A program made the translations under genes and the position numbers. DNA of 64,000 bases from Eublepharis macularius (taxonomy: Eukaryota > Chordata > Lepidosauria > Squamata > Eublepharidae), in contig NC_072800.1 in assembly GCF_028583425.1 (NCBI RefSeq), forward strand, positions 3,237,001 through 3,301,000. The letters are read 5' to 3'. Of the stretch, positions 53,640 to 64,000 are shown one piece after another. The notes beneath the pieces are model-generated. The model saw only the letters and a list, made by a program, of their open reading frames with translations, ran no database searches and was not told the origin of the DNA. The first letter of the stretch is position 1, and every line of letters begins with the position of its first letter.

Positions 53640-55015
53640 CCAAACTACCCAAGCCAATACGGATGAACAGAGAGCCCTGGACGAAAAAGGAGATGTTTAA
53701 GGAATGGAGGGAAAGAAATGCATCTACAGAAGAGTATCTAGGGGTAGCTTGGCACTGTAGGGCAGCTGTCAGAGAAGTCAAAGCTCAGAATGAGCTGAGA
53801 CTGCCCAGGGGAGCCTGCTGTGACACAAAGGCATTCTTCAGATACGTGAGGAGCAAACATAAGGTAAAGGGGATGATACCCCTATTGTTGGGTAAGAACA
53901 GAGAAACTCTGACAGAGGACAGAAAGGGCCAGTTTGGTGTAGTGATTAAGAGCGGCAGGACAATAATCTGGAGAACCAGGTTGGATTCCCTCCTCCTTCA
54001 CTTGAAACCAGCCGTGTGACCTTGGGTCAGTCACAGCTCTCTCAGAGCCCCACCCACCTCACAGGGTGATTGTCGTGAGGATGATAACACACTTTGTAAA
54101 CCACTCTAAGTGTGGCGTTGTTGTCCTGAAGGACAGTATATACATTGAATGTTATTATTATTGTCATTTGACAATAATATAATAATATTATTGTTATTAG
54201 ACAAGGCAGAAGAACTCAATGCCTATTTTGCCTCAGTTTTCTCCCTGAAGGAGAAAACAGCCCCACCTAGAGATGGTGGTACGCAAAGCATGGTTTAGGG
54301 GCTCCTGGCTGACATGGGCAGAGAAGTTGTGGAGAAGCACCTTGTTGCATTGGATCTGTAGAAATCCTCTGGGCCAGATCGGGCGCACCAGGGAGTATCT
54401 AAAGAATTTTAAGAGAGTTTGCAGACCTTTTATTGATCATCTTTCAGGCCTCTTGGAGGACAAGTGATATGCTGGAAAACTGGAAGATGTCATTGTTGCT
54501 CTATATACCACGTTTGTCAGGCCCCACCTAGAGTTTTGTGTGGAGTTCCGGAGGCCTCACTTCAAAAAGGAGGTGGAGAAATTGGAACAGGTGCAGAGGA
54601 GAGCAACCAGGACGATCAGGGGCCTGGAAAACAAGCCCTACGAGGAGAGACGGAGGGACCTGAGAATGTTCAGTCTGGAGAAGAGGAGTTTGAGGGGGAG
54701 ACGTGATTGCTCTCTTTAAGTATTCAAAAGGCTGTCACTTAGGGGAGGGGAGGGAGCTGTTCCTGTTGGCAGCAGAGGATAGGACTCAAAACAATGGGTT
54801 TAAACTACAGGAGGGGTTGGCTGGACATTAGGAAAAACTTCTTCACGTTAATTGTAACCCAGGAGTGGAATCAGCTGCCTGAGGATGTGGAGGGTTCCCC
54901 CTCATGAACAAGGAGCAGCTGGACAAATACTTGTCGGGGACGCTTTGGGCAGTTCCTGCATTGGGCAAGGATTGGACTAGATGGTCTGTGAGGTCCCTTC
55001 CAACTCTAGGATTCT
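53640..55015 (+). mobile_element. CR1 LINE, broken, interrupted by a SINE
   Basis: Upstream part: REVKAQNELRLPRG and FFRYVRSKHKVKG, then the SINE at 53926. After it: KAEELNAYFASVFSLKEK, a gap where most of the reverse transcriptase is missing (about 54440-54480), then TTFVRPHLEFCVEF, KLEQVQRRATRTIRGLE, MFSLEKRSLRG. The 3' end reads actagatggtctgtgaggtc and finishes attctataag, the CR1 terminus. Confidence 0.88.
53926..54165 (+). repeat. tRNA-derived SINE S1 inside the CR1
   Basis: gggccagtttggtgtagtga head through tgaaggacagtatatacatt and an ATT tail. It inserted into the CR1 coding region, so it is younger than that CR1. Confidence 0.85.
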
Positions 55016-56527
55016 ATAAGTTCTTTGAAGGAAACCCCAACAATTAAAATGGTATAAAATGGACACATAATGTAGTCGGGGCCTCAGTCGACCACCAGCA
55101 AGGCAGACAGTCTCCCCAGGAAGTGAGAGGAAGAGAGGGGGGAGTTGGAGAAGGACCGGGGACAGAGAAGAGGAAGGTGGGGCTGGAGCTTGGGTCCAGA
55201 AATAGAGGCTGTGCCCTGAATATAAAGGAGGGGGGGCCAGCGGTAAGGTTGGTGAACACTGCCAAAGGAGGCAGCTGGCAGGGAGCAGAGAAAGCAGAAA
55301 GCCTGACGGAGGAGGAGGAGTAGAGAGAGGCTGAGTCAGAGGACAGGGTCTGTTCCCCATCCTCGGGAATGGAACTCCCTGGCCACCCTCTCAGGGCACG
55401 ATGAGGGACAGTGGGATGTAGGGGTTAAGAGAAGACCTGCCCCTACCTGCACAAAAGCACACTCATGCCTTTAAGGAGTACCTGAGCCCTTTCTGCAGAC
55501 CTGGGGAGTTCAGTGTGTCCTTGTTACAGGAACTCAACACACCCCAAAGCTGGATCCACTCAGACAAACAGCACGAGCAGTGTGGGAAGGGTGTCGTGTC
55601 TGAGCGATTCCTGCCTGGGTTAAGTCTCTGCTCTGCCCTGATGAGGTGCAGTTTCAAGCAGTTTCCTTGGACATACTCTTTTCCCCAAGACTTTTGCAGT
55701 TTGCTGGCTGAAGCTCGTTGGCCAAGGGCTTTGATGGCTGATGGCCTTTTTGCACGGGGAGCCGAGGCAAACTACGTAGTAGCTGGAAGGTTTTTGCAGC
55801 TAGGTAGGAACAAAGGACTCTGAGGGCCCCAAAGCTGAGTGGTGGGTTAGTGACGTTGTCTTGAAGACCAGCAGAGTCTGAGGCCTGCTAGCTTTTTGTC
55901 ACCAGCAGATATGTGAAAAAAAACTGGAAAAAATACTGTAATATCTCTGTGGCTCTCTCTCTTCACAAAGAAATGTTTCTGTATTAGGTACTCCCTGGAA
56001 CTTTACTGGTTAGGGAACTGGGGGGGGGGGGGGTTGATAACTCCCAGGAAAGTATGCTGCGCTTGCTGTACAAAATTAAACGAATTTGACTGGTGACTGA
56101 AACCACGAAAATCAAGTTTGCTGCACCCTCTAGTGGCTCAAATATATCAGTACATCTCTCTCCAACCGCACTCACATGCTTTTAAATTAATGGAGGCGGC
56201 TATTTGCAGTGCTGTGCTCTGCTAACAACATGCGCAGTAGTCAGCTTCTCTGCAGGTAGCAGGATGTAAAACGGCTGCTAACAGCTCAAGGGCCTCATCA
56301 GGCACTGCAATATTAGCAGTTCTGGGTCCTCCACTTGTTCCCCTTCCTTCAGGCAGTGATGGTTTTGCTGCATGGTAGAACAATCAGATGAAAACCCACA
56401 GAAAGACACAACTTGCATAGCACATCAGATATTGGGCTTTGTAGGGGAGTCAGTTCATACCTCTGCTGCCCATCATATTCCAGTCGATATCAAAACAGTC
56501 ACACATTCAAGTCATCCCCTGACAGGC
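55016..56527. other. Intergenic, purine-rich then mixed
   Basis: 55110-55340 is strongly purine-rich on the + strand. G12 run at 56022-56033. No gene or repeat family recognised. Confidence 0.5.
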
Positions 56528-58590
56528 TCTCAGAATCACAGAGTTGGAAGGGGCCATACAGACCATCTAGTCCAACCCCCGGCCCAATGCAGGATCAGCC
56601 TAAAGCATCCCTGACAAGTATTCATCCAGCCTCTTCTTGAAAACTGCCAGTGAAGGGGAGCTCACCACCTCCCTAGGCAGCTGATTCTACCTTTGAACTA
56701 CTCTGACCGTTGTCATCAGAATTTGTTAGTGGGTCGGAACCAGGCTTTTTTGGCCCATGTTAGAGATAGAGAACCAGTTATAGTTTGGGAAAAGGAAATC
56801 TTCCGAAAGCTCTCTCTCCCTCTCTGCAGAATAAAGTTGCATTTCCTGAGAAGATTTCACCCTCTGTGACAGTGAACAGATAAGGCCATAAAAGTTGTTA
56901 GTTGTTTGGGACCTTTGAAGGGTCCTCTGGCCTTTTGCATATAAATCGCCAAGGTGATAAGGACCAGGGCAAACACCAAACAGCTTATCTCTGGGAAGAA
57001 CAGGATATCCCAAAATTATAGCTAGTGGAGTGTGAACATTCCTTTGTAATTTACAATATAGCCAAATGCATATCAAAGATGCAGTCTATCTTAGAGGCAA
57101 AGGATGTATAGACTTATGTTTACATGAAATACCCTCAACGGAACTGTCTTTCAAGAAGAAAGACAATGTAATTGATTATGATGTTAATGAAGCAAGCCTT
57201 TGATATCTCCTTATAAAAGAGGGATGAACCAGGCACTCAGGACCCTTCTCTTGTTAGAGGACAGAGACCTCTCTGCAATGGGGGGGGGGTGTCTCAAGAG
57301 CTCTTGATTGGGTGGGAAGATATCTTAGTTGTTTTGTCTAGCTAATGATTTTGTACTCTGTATCTATCTCTGTAGTGTTCTAGTGTTCAGCAGAGATGAG
57401 GCCCTGAACTGGTGCCTTGTTTCTCTGCTTGTACTCTATTTTTCCTTTTAAAATAAAACTTCCAGTATTGCTTAAGACTTTTTTGCTGCTGGCACTTTAT
57501 TCTTAACAGAGACATCAGTTTAGTACTAGGGAAAGATCAAGTGAGGTTGCATTCTTTACATGCCTACAGTAAGAGGCAAACCCAAGCAATGAACCGACAG
57601 CAACTGGTGGACTGGTCCCCGGGTGCAGAGCAAGAAATTTCTACAACAACCGTGAAAAACTTTTTCCTAATATCCAGCCAGTAACTTTCTGCATGTAATT
57701 TAAGCCCATTGCTTCAAGTCCTATCCTCTTCTGCCAACTGGAACAGCTCCTTGCCCTCCTCCAAATGACAGCCTTTCAAATATTTAAAGAGAGCAATCAT
57801 GTGTCCCCTCCCCCCCTCAACCTCCTCTTCTCCAAACTAAACATTCCCAAGGCCCTCAGCCTTTCCTCGTAGGGCTCAGTCTCCAGACCCCTGATCATCC
57901 TCGTCGCTCTCCTCTGCACCCTCTCGATTTTGTCCACATCCTTTTTGAAGTGAGGCCTCCAGAACTGCACACAGTACTCCAGGTGTGGCCTGACCAAGGC
58001 AGTATAGAGAGGGGCTATGACCTCCTGCGATTTCGACGCTATGGCCCCTTTGATACAACCCAAGACTGAGTTTTCCTTTTTTGCCACCGCATCACACTGA
58101 CTGCTCATATTTAGTTTACAGTCCACTCTTACCCCAGGATCTCTTTTGCATACACTACTACCCAGAAGTGTACTACCCATCCTGTATTTGTGCTTCACAT
58201 TTTTGTGGCCCAGATGTAATACTGTGCACTTATCTACGTTGAATTGCATCCTGTTCACAACTGCCCACTTCTCTAGAGTATTCCAGTCTTGTTGAATTTT
58301 AACTCTCTCTTCTTGGGTGTTTGCCACTCCTCCCAATTTGGTATCATCAGCAAATTGAATGAGCAGCCCTTCCACTCCTTCATCCAAATCATTGATAAAA
58401 ATATTGAAAAGTACCGGGCCCAAAACCGAGCCCTGCAGCACCCCACTGGAGACCTCCCTCTAATCTGATGAAACGCCATTGACCACCACTCTTTGGGTGC
58501 GGTCCTCTAACCAGTTCCCTATCCACTGAACTGTCCTATAGTCCCGTTGCTTGCATAACTGGCCCCTAGGAATTGTGTGGTCAAACTCCT
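56528..58590 (-). mobile_element. CR1 LINE (- strand), split by a solo LTR
   Basis: The - strand frame at 57797-58441 reads GSVLGPVLFNIFINDLDEGV, FADDTKLGGVA (catalytic FADD), LHLGHKN, LVRPHLEYCVQFW, KIERVQRRATRMIRGLE, MFSLEKRRLRG: reverse transcriptase palm and thumb to the C-terminus. The 3' end is at 56528 (agaatcacagagttggaagg). It is 5'-truncated near 58590. 56711-57648 is an LTR insertion. Confidence 0.9.
56711..57648. mobile_element. Solo LTR inserted in the CR1
   Basis: Fossil LTR of 938 bp with TGT...ACA ends and a perfect 5-bp duplication ACCGT (56706-56710, 57649-57653). Internal TATA box (ttataaaagaggg) near 57211 and AATAAA near 57452 suggest + orientation. The family is undetermined: retrovirus-like or Gypsy. 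No internal region is present, so a recombination relic. Confidence 0.8.
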
Positions 58591-59273
58591 AACCACATTG
58601 TATTTGCATGCATGAGCTCCTTGGACACCTGTCCACAAAAGCTATGAGCACCACCAACACATATGCAGACCTTCAAACATTTTTGCCATTCTGCCACAAA
58701 CCTCCATTCTCAGGAATCTGATTCCCTGCTTATAGTCATTTTACTGTGCAGAGAATCTAGAAGGGACCCACTGACAAGCCTGGCAGGCCCGACTCTGCAT
58801 TTCTATTTGTCCTCAAGCCAATACAATGAAATCTGTCTCTGCTCAGGGAAGACTCACCAGCTCTCTGTTCAGACCATCATTTGTTTGCAAAATACAAGCA
58901 GACCTTTGAAAACCTGTTTTGATTCCCTCCCCAAAATATTTGGATTTAAAAAGTGCTGTGCATGTGTATTCTCACACTGCTTTCTCCTTCGCCTTCCCTC
59001 TCCCACCACTGCAGCTGCCTTTTTTTAGGGGCATTTGAATCCTGTAATAGAACAGGAGATGCATGGCTTGTCTCCTGGTTTAGCCTTGGCCGCTGGGCCG
59101 AGCTGATACAATGCTCATTGCGTCTGGATCAGAAATACTTTGTGCATGCTTGTTGGCTAGCTTAGTGTTTTTTATTTGATCTGGATTGAGGGTACTTCAT
59201 CCTGCCCGTCCCCTCTTGTCTAAACCACCATTTAAAAAAAAATCTCAGGTTACCAAAGGAGGTCATCTCCTTG
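58591..59273. other. Intergenic, nothing recognised
   Basis: No supported gene or repeat. Confidence 0.5.
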
Positions 59274-59278
59274 ATTGC

Positions 59279-59818
59279 TATCATGTCTGAGCCCCATCCA
59301 TTCCAATACTGATGCTATTGTCATTAGCTAAATGCTAAGACTAATGCAGACCTGTTGTTCTGACCAAATGCTTCATGCTGTAACTTGATATCATATTGCC
59401 TGTGCCATAACAGTTTCTTTCACAGGCTTATTGCAGGTGCTTATCTAACGGACTGTAGAAACTTCCAGTGCTCATGACTTTGTATACTACTAACTCCCAT
59501 GCATTGCTATGTCTTGCTTTCTCAGTGGCTCAACTTGACAGTACAGCTATGCGAGACGTTCTCAGGGCAAGTGCGAGCCAAAAGTCCTGTTTACTGTTGA
59601 GAGAGGGAAGGAGCAAGCGTGTATGTTAAGAGGAAGGATTTTCCCACATGTTACTATTCCTGTCAATCTTGCTCTTACTGCTTAGATGCTTACCTTGCTC
59701 TGAGTAATCCTATGGACATATCTGTGGAAATGATTTGATTTCTGAATAAAGCTATTTCACCAAGAGCCTGGATTTCTTGTTGCAATGGTACAAGGACCTA
59801 TCTGCCATAGACTGTCAA
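59279..59818 (+). repeat. 5' LTR of the broken Gypsy
   Basis: About 540 bp, nearly collinear with 60940-61468, with clear divergence between the two (older than the LTR pair at 2425/8933). Confidence 0.8.
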
Positions 59819-59825
59819 GCCTGTT

Positions 59826-60340
59826 TGTTATGTCTGTAGCCCTTACACCCATGTCATAAGTTCCAGGGGTACTAAATGCTAATACTGTGTTACTGTCTGA
59901 GTTCATATTGCAACTGCTATGTACATCATTGTTTGGTTTCATAGACTGTATGCATCACTTTCGTTTTCTCCCTTTCACTGCCTTTGAAGCTCAGTGGAAT
60001 GACCGTGCAGTGTCTGTAATGTCTGAAATGTTACATTTCTCTATATCTTGTCTAACTAATGTATAAGCTCCAGAAAAGTTTCCCAGACTTCTTCCCGCTC
60101 AAACTTGTGGTGTAGAAGGGAGGGGAATGTTTGAGTATTTAGACCTGCACTCTCACCAAGCCTCTATTCCTTTCAAAGAAGCTGTACTGCTTGGATGCTT
60201 CTTTGGCTCTAAGTAAATTTATGGACCTGTGCATATGGAAAGATCAGATTTCTGAATAAAAGCCATTTAACCAAGGACCTGTGTCTTGCTGAAATGATCC
60301 AGGGATCTGTCTGCCATATTTTATCATCCATAATCTGACA
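59826..60340 (+). repeat. Related LTR of another subfamily
   Basis: Starts tgttatgtctgtagcc, ends aatctgaca. It shares the end pattern and the ctgaataaaagcca region with the flanking LTRs but is diverged. Confidence 0.65.
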
Positions 60341-60939
60341 TAGAGCCAAAGAAGCTATGATTCTATGATGAAGCTATGATTCTATGATTCTAAGCATCCA
60401 AGCAGTACAGCTTCTTTGAAAGGAAAGGACTATCAAAAATTTGCTGACAGAAATCGCTCAGAACAATGGAAACTACAACCAGGAGACTTTGTATACAATT
60501 CCACCAAAAACATTAAAGGAGAACAACCTAGCAAGAAATTAGGGTGGAGATTTTTAGGACCTATTCCTGTAAAGAAATTAATCAACGAAGTAACTAGAAA
60601 TTGAACTCCCCAAGAATTTAAGACAAATCCACCCAGTATTTCATTTTAGCCTGCTGAAAAAGGCTCCCCCACCTGACAAGTGGCATCCAGAAAAGCCCCC
60701 CCCCACATCCAATGCTGGTGGATGGACATATTCATTATGAAGGGGAGGAAATCCTGGATTCTAAAGTAAAACAACAAACTTTTCTGTCTAGTCAGGTGGA
60801 AGGACTTTAATGAATCTTACAAAGAATGGGTAAAACAATCTCATATGAGTGCACCTAAGCTTGTTTCAAACTTCCATAAATGTTATCCTGACAAACCTGG
60901 CCCTTAAGGACAAACCTGACCATCTTTAGGGAGGCAGAA

Positions 60940-61468
60940 TGTCATGTCTGTGCTCCATCCATGCCAACACTGCTGTTGTCATTAGCTAAATGCTAAGGCT
61001 AATGCAGACCTGTTGTTCTGACCAAATGCTTCATCCTGTAACTTGATATCATATTGCCTATGCCATAACTGTTTCTTTCACAGGCTTATTGCAGGTGCTT
61101 CTCTAACGGACTGTAGAAACTTCCAGTGCTCATGACTGTGTATACTACTCACTCCCGTGCATTGCTATGTCTTGCTTTCTCAGTGACTCAACTTGATAGT
61201 ACAGCTATGCGAGAAATTCTCAGGAAAAGTTCGTGCCAAAAGTCCTGTTTACTGTTGGGAGGGGGAAGGAGCAAGCGTGTATGTTAAGAGGAAGGATTTT
61301 CCCACATGTTACTATTCCTGTCAATCTTGCTCTTACTGCTTAGATGCTTACCTTGCTCTGAGTAATCCTATGGACATATCTGTGGAAATGATTTAACCAA
61401 GAGCCTGGATTTCTTTTTGCAATGGTACAGGGATCTACCTGCCATAGCCTGTCATCCATAGCCTGACA
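60940..61468 (+). repeat. 3' LTR of the broken Gypsy
   Basis: Starts TGTCATGTCTG after a polypurine tract, ends gcctgaca, followed by ATTGC. Confidence 0.82.
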
Positions 61469-61473
61469 ATTGC

Positions 61474-62689
61474 CTTGGTCCTGGTTGGGAGGGAACCCTC
61501 CCAAGGCAACCCTCTTAGGTGTTCAATTCAACACAAAACAGTTATTGTGAACAAGGTAAGTTTGAATGTCAGTCAATCGAATTTATGGTGAAATTTGCAA
61601 CATTACTGGTCTTTCTTCATTTACACGGATCTCTTTCTGCATCCTCCCACAACCACGAAAATCTTCCATCTCCCCGTCTCTTGTCACTGTGATAGAGTTG
61701 GAAACCTTCAGCCAGGGAATCCGGCCATGGGTCCAATTGCTTTACTCCCTGCAACACCAGAGGGAACTGCTGTGTCACACAACATCCATCATGCAGCAGG
61801 CCAGCGGGTCTCCTGACACTTTCTGCCCAGAAGGGATCAGGTGACCTGAGAAGCTGGCCAGTTGGACTCAACAGCTGCCCACTCCGCCCGCCCTCCTTTG
61901 GTCTGAGCAATGCTCTGCAAGCTCAGCTCCCCGCAGAGCACGTGAGCCCCCAATGAGATGCCAGCTGGCCTCTTTGGACTGCCAGCCTCAATATTCTTAC
62001 GAACAAATATGCACCATCTTCAACAAAAAAACCCAGGTGGGTTCAAGTAGCCACTGATGTTATGTTCCTTCCCCTCCTTTTTGGAAATTTAATTTCAAAT
62101 TTTAAATTAAAACAAACTGCATACAAAATTGAAACAAAAATGACAGCAATAGTGGCAGGTCTACACGTAGGCATCTGTTAAAGGTTTCCAAATATCTAAA
62201 AATAAGCTCATAGGCAGTTGTCATCTAAATGCCATACATTTAAATACTGATAAGGTACTGATAAGATCCTCAGTCCATTGAATTATTGAAGGGGGGCATC
62301 CAGTGCTGTACTATGAGCCTTTTAACAACTGTGAGGGCACAAAGGGTCCGTTTTTGTGGACCATTAGTTAGGTTCCAGTAGACAAATAGTTTAAAAATAC
62401 ATAAACATCCTCAAAAATCAATGAGCATTCTAATACTCATTAATACTCATCTAATACTCATTCTACTTAACATAAGTAATAACTTTCTTCCCAAAAGACC
62501 AATACCTGGACATGCCCAAGGCATGTGCTTAAGAGACATGTTCTATAAGTTATGTCAGCAATTAGACACAATACTTCATCCTTTTCTTAAAAGGCACTGT
62601 AGTGTCCAAAATACTCTGATCATAACATTTTGCAGAACAAGTCACAGCTTAAAATCCATGAAAACAACAGATATAGCATTCAAGATGGA
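61474..62689. other. Intergenic, nothing recognised
   Basis: No supported gene. A small imperfect repeat of taatactcatt occurs near 62431-62463. Confidence 0.5.
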
Positions 62690-62931
62690 AAAGAGTCCAG
62701 TAGCACCTTTAAGACTAACCAACTTTACTGTAGCATAAGCTTTCGAGAATCACAGTTCTGTTGGTTGTTGTGGGTTTTCCGGGCTGTATTGCCGTAGTCT
62801 TGGCATTGTAGTTCCTGACGTTTCGCCAGCAGCTGTGGCTGGCATCTTCAGAGGTGTAGCACCAAAAGACAGAGATCTCTCAGTGTCCAAATTTGGACAC
62901 TGAGAGATCTCTGTCTTTTGGTGCTACACCT

Positions 62932-62966
62932 CTGAAGATGCCAGCCACAGCTGCTGGCGAAACGTC
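62932..62966 (+). ncRNA. Hammerhead-like core, family B
   Basis: CTGAAGA, one extra T, a 6-bp stem GCCAGC/GCTGGC with a 7-nt loop, GAAA, then CGTC. This is the CUGANGA...GAAA...UH order of hammerhead ribozymes, of the kind known in Penelope-like retroelements. The third stem has no loop, so it could act only as a dimer, if at all. Confidence 0.4.
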
Positions 62967-63131
62967 AGGAACTACAATGCCAAGACCACGGCAATACAGC
63001 CCGGAAAACCCACAACAACCATCGTTCTCCGGCCGTGAAAGCCTTCGACAATACATTAATCACAGTTCTCTTCATCAGATGCATCGTCAGCTGTCGAGAA
63101 CCACAGCTCTCTTCCAAAGATGACGATGCAT

Positions 63132-63169
63132 CTGATGAAGAGAACTGTGGTTCTCGAAAGCTTATGCTA
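63132..63169 (+). ncRNA. Hammerhead-like core, family A
   Basis: CTGATGA, one extra A, a 6-bp stem GAGAAC/GTTCTC with loop TGTG, GAAA, a GC-TTAT-GC mini-stem closed by A-U, then A at the expected cleavage position. The extra base after the first core strand departs from the consensus. Confidence 0.4.
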
Positions 63170-63255
63170 CAGTAAAGTTGGTTAGTCTTAAAGGTGTTAC
63201 TGGACTCTTTTCGATTTTGCTACTACAGACTAACATGGCTAACACCTCTGGATCT

Positions 63256-64000
63256 ATGACCATGGAAAGCATTCAAGATGACATCCCATTACTTTAGCTC
63301 CGTCCTTATTCCATTCATTCCTGAGGCAATGCACTTTCCCTCCTTTTCTTTTGCTCACCATCACCTGAGGTTGCCATCTCTTCAGCTTTGAAAATTATAG
63401 ACAGTGCAGCTCTTCACAGCATCTGTGGGGCAAAATGAAGTGTTTATTCCGACCATCTCATAGTATCTGTTTGAATTACTTCAATAACATGGAGGGAAAT
63501 GGAGAAAACAGGACACAAACACATAGTGATCCTTACAGGTTATTATCCCCCACATAGAGAGTTTACAGACAAAGCACTACTGAGCATTTATTTATTATTG
63601 GTTCGGGCTGTTTTTGTACTACTTTACCAGAAAAAAAGTTGTTTCAAGAGGTTTACAGACCACAAACAAATCAGAATATGCAAGAGTGCTCAAAAGCCCC
63701 AATAAAACAAAGCAATGTTTAGCACCAATGCAAAATCTTAGCAAGCTCAAGAATCGCAATATGGAAGACAATTCTTGATGGAAACTTGGACAGCCAGATT
63801 CCCATCCGCCTCCTCCCTGTGATTTTGACTCACACAAGCCCTGTTCCTTCAGGTCCCGGGAAGTCAGAAAGCCCTGAGCCTGCCCCTCTGCTATTGTTTA
63901 CAGACTCCACCTAGCAACCACGTCACCAGCTTTGTTCCTGCAAACTTACGTGGGGCTGATCTATCTCACCATTGCAATTCTGAACTATCTTGCTCCTTAG
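63256..64000. other. Intergenic, nothing recognised
   Basis: No supported gene or repeat up to the end of the window. Confidence 0.5.

Larger units (their letters stand above)
59279..61468 (+). mobile_element. Broken Gypsy chromovirus with a nested LTR
   Basis: LTR-like ends at 59279-59818 and 60940-61468, flanked by a perfect ATTGC duplication (59274-59278, 61469-61473). Almost all of the interior is gone: only about 0.5 kb of the integrase C-terminal and chromodomain-side region remains (KFADRNRSEQWKLQPGDFVY). A second related LTR (59826-60340) and a short inverted stretch (60341-60425) sit inside. The polypurine tract (agggaggcagaa) resembles that of the young Gypsy. Old and heavily broken. 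Confidence 0.8.
62690..63255. repeat. Nested palindrome of hammerhead-like families A and B
   Basis: Outer: a - piece of family A (62690-62760) and a + copy (about 63121-63255). Inner: a 258-bp palindrome of family B (62763-63020) with 129-bp arms and about one mismatch, centred on caaatttg. Family A core at 63132-63169, family B core at 62932-62966 (+) with its mirror on the - strand. The interval 63021-63120 holds further short inverted family A pieces. Confidence 0.85.

Noticed and set aside
55044-55360. Possible coding exon (Pro/Ser-rich minus-strand frame)
   Set aside because: The region is a purine-rich tract on the + strand; the composition alone produces the frame.
56711-57648. Host promoter and first exon suggested by the TATA box and polyadenylation signal
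   Set aside because: TG...CA ends and the exact ACCGT duplication within a CR1 show it is an LTR.

Overview
The window reads as a squamate-type reptile genome (lizard or snake; I cannot name the species). The basis is one vertebrate heart gene embedded in a dense mix of CR1, L2-like and L1 LINEs, several tRNA-derived SINEs (one with a Bov-B-like tail), chromodomain-bearing Ty3/Gypsy elements, Helitrons, many palindromic MITEs, and inverted copies of two repeat families that carry hammerhead-ribozyme-like cores. I see no prokaryotic features, tRNA or rRNA genes, or CRISPR arrays.

The only host gene I can support is TECRL (trans-2,3-enoyl-CoA reductase-like), on the + strand from 20837 to 47083. 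All 12 coding exons can be read directly. Every junction is GT/AG, the phases agree, and the sum is 1092 nt, or 363 residues plus a stop. A TATA box (20687-20695) with a MEF2-type site about 35 bp upstream (20643-20652) lies before the ATG. AATAAA signals lie at 48029 and 48118.

Layout. 1-1012: 3' end of an L2-like LINE. 1131-1356: inverted pair of hammerhead-like repeats. 2425-9348: a whole-looking, very young chromodomain Gypsy (sushi/Tf1-type) on the - strand, inserted into a SINE. 9441-12878: no recognised gene. 13600-19030: GC-rich, tandem-repeat-rich remnant with an SGNH-hydrolase block, possibly Ngaro/DIRS-like. 20.6-48.1 kb: TECRL, its introns filled with SINEs, MITEs, a Helitron and hammerhead-like repeats. 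48381-51852: a Helitron containing a minisatellite interrupted by a 5'-truncated L1. 53.6-55.0 kb: a CR1 carrying a SINE. 56.5-58.6 kb: a CR1 split by a solo LTR. 59279-61468: an old, broken Gypsy with 5-bp target duplications. 62690-63255: a nested palindrome of the two hammerhead-like families. The rest is intergenic sequence in which I recognise nothing.

Main points for a second look: the repeated hammerhead-like cores and their palindromic arrangement; the TECRL TATA box lying inside a match to the Helitron 5' terminus; an 11-nt self-primer complement in the young Gypsy; and tandem amplification of an SGNH-hydrolase catalytic block.
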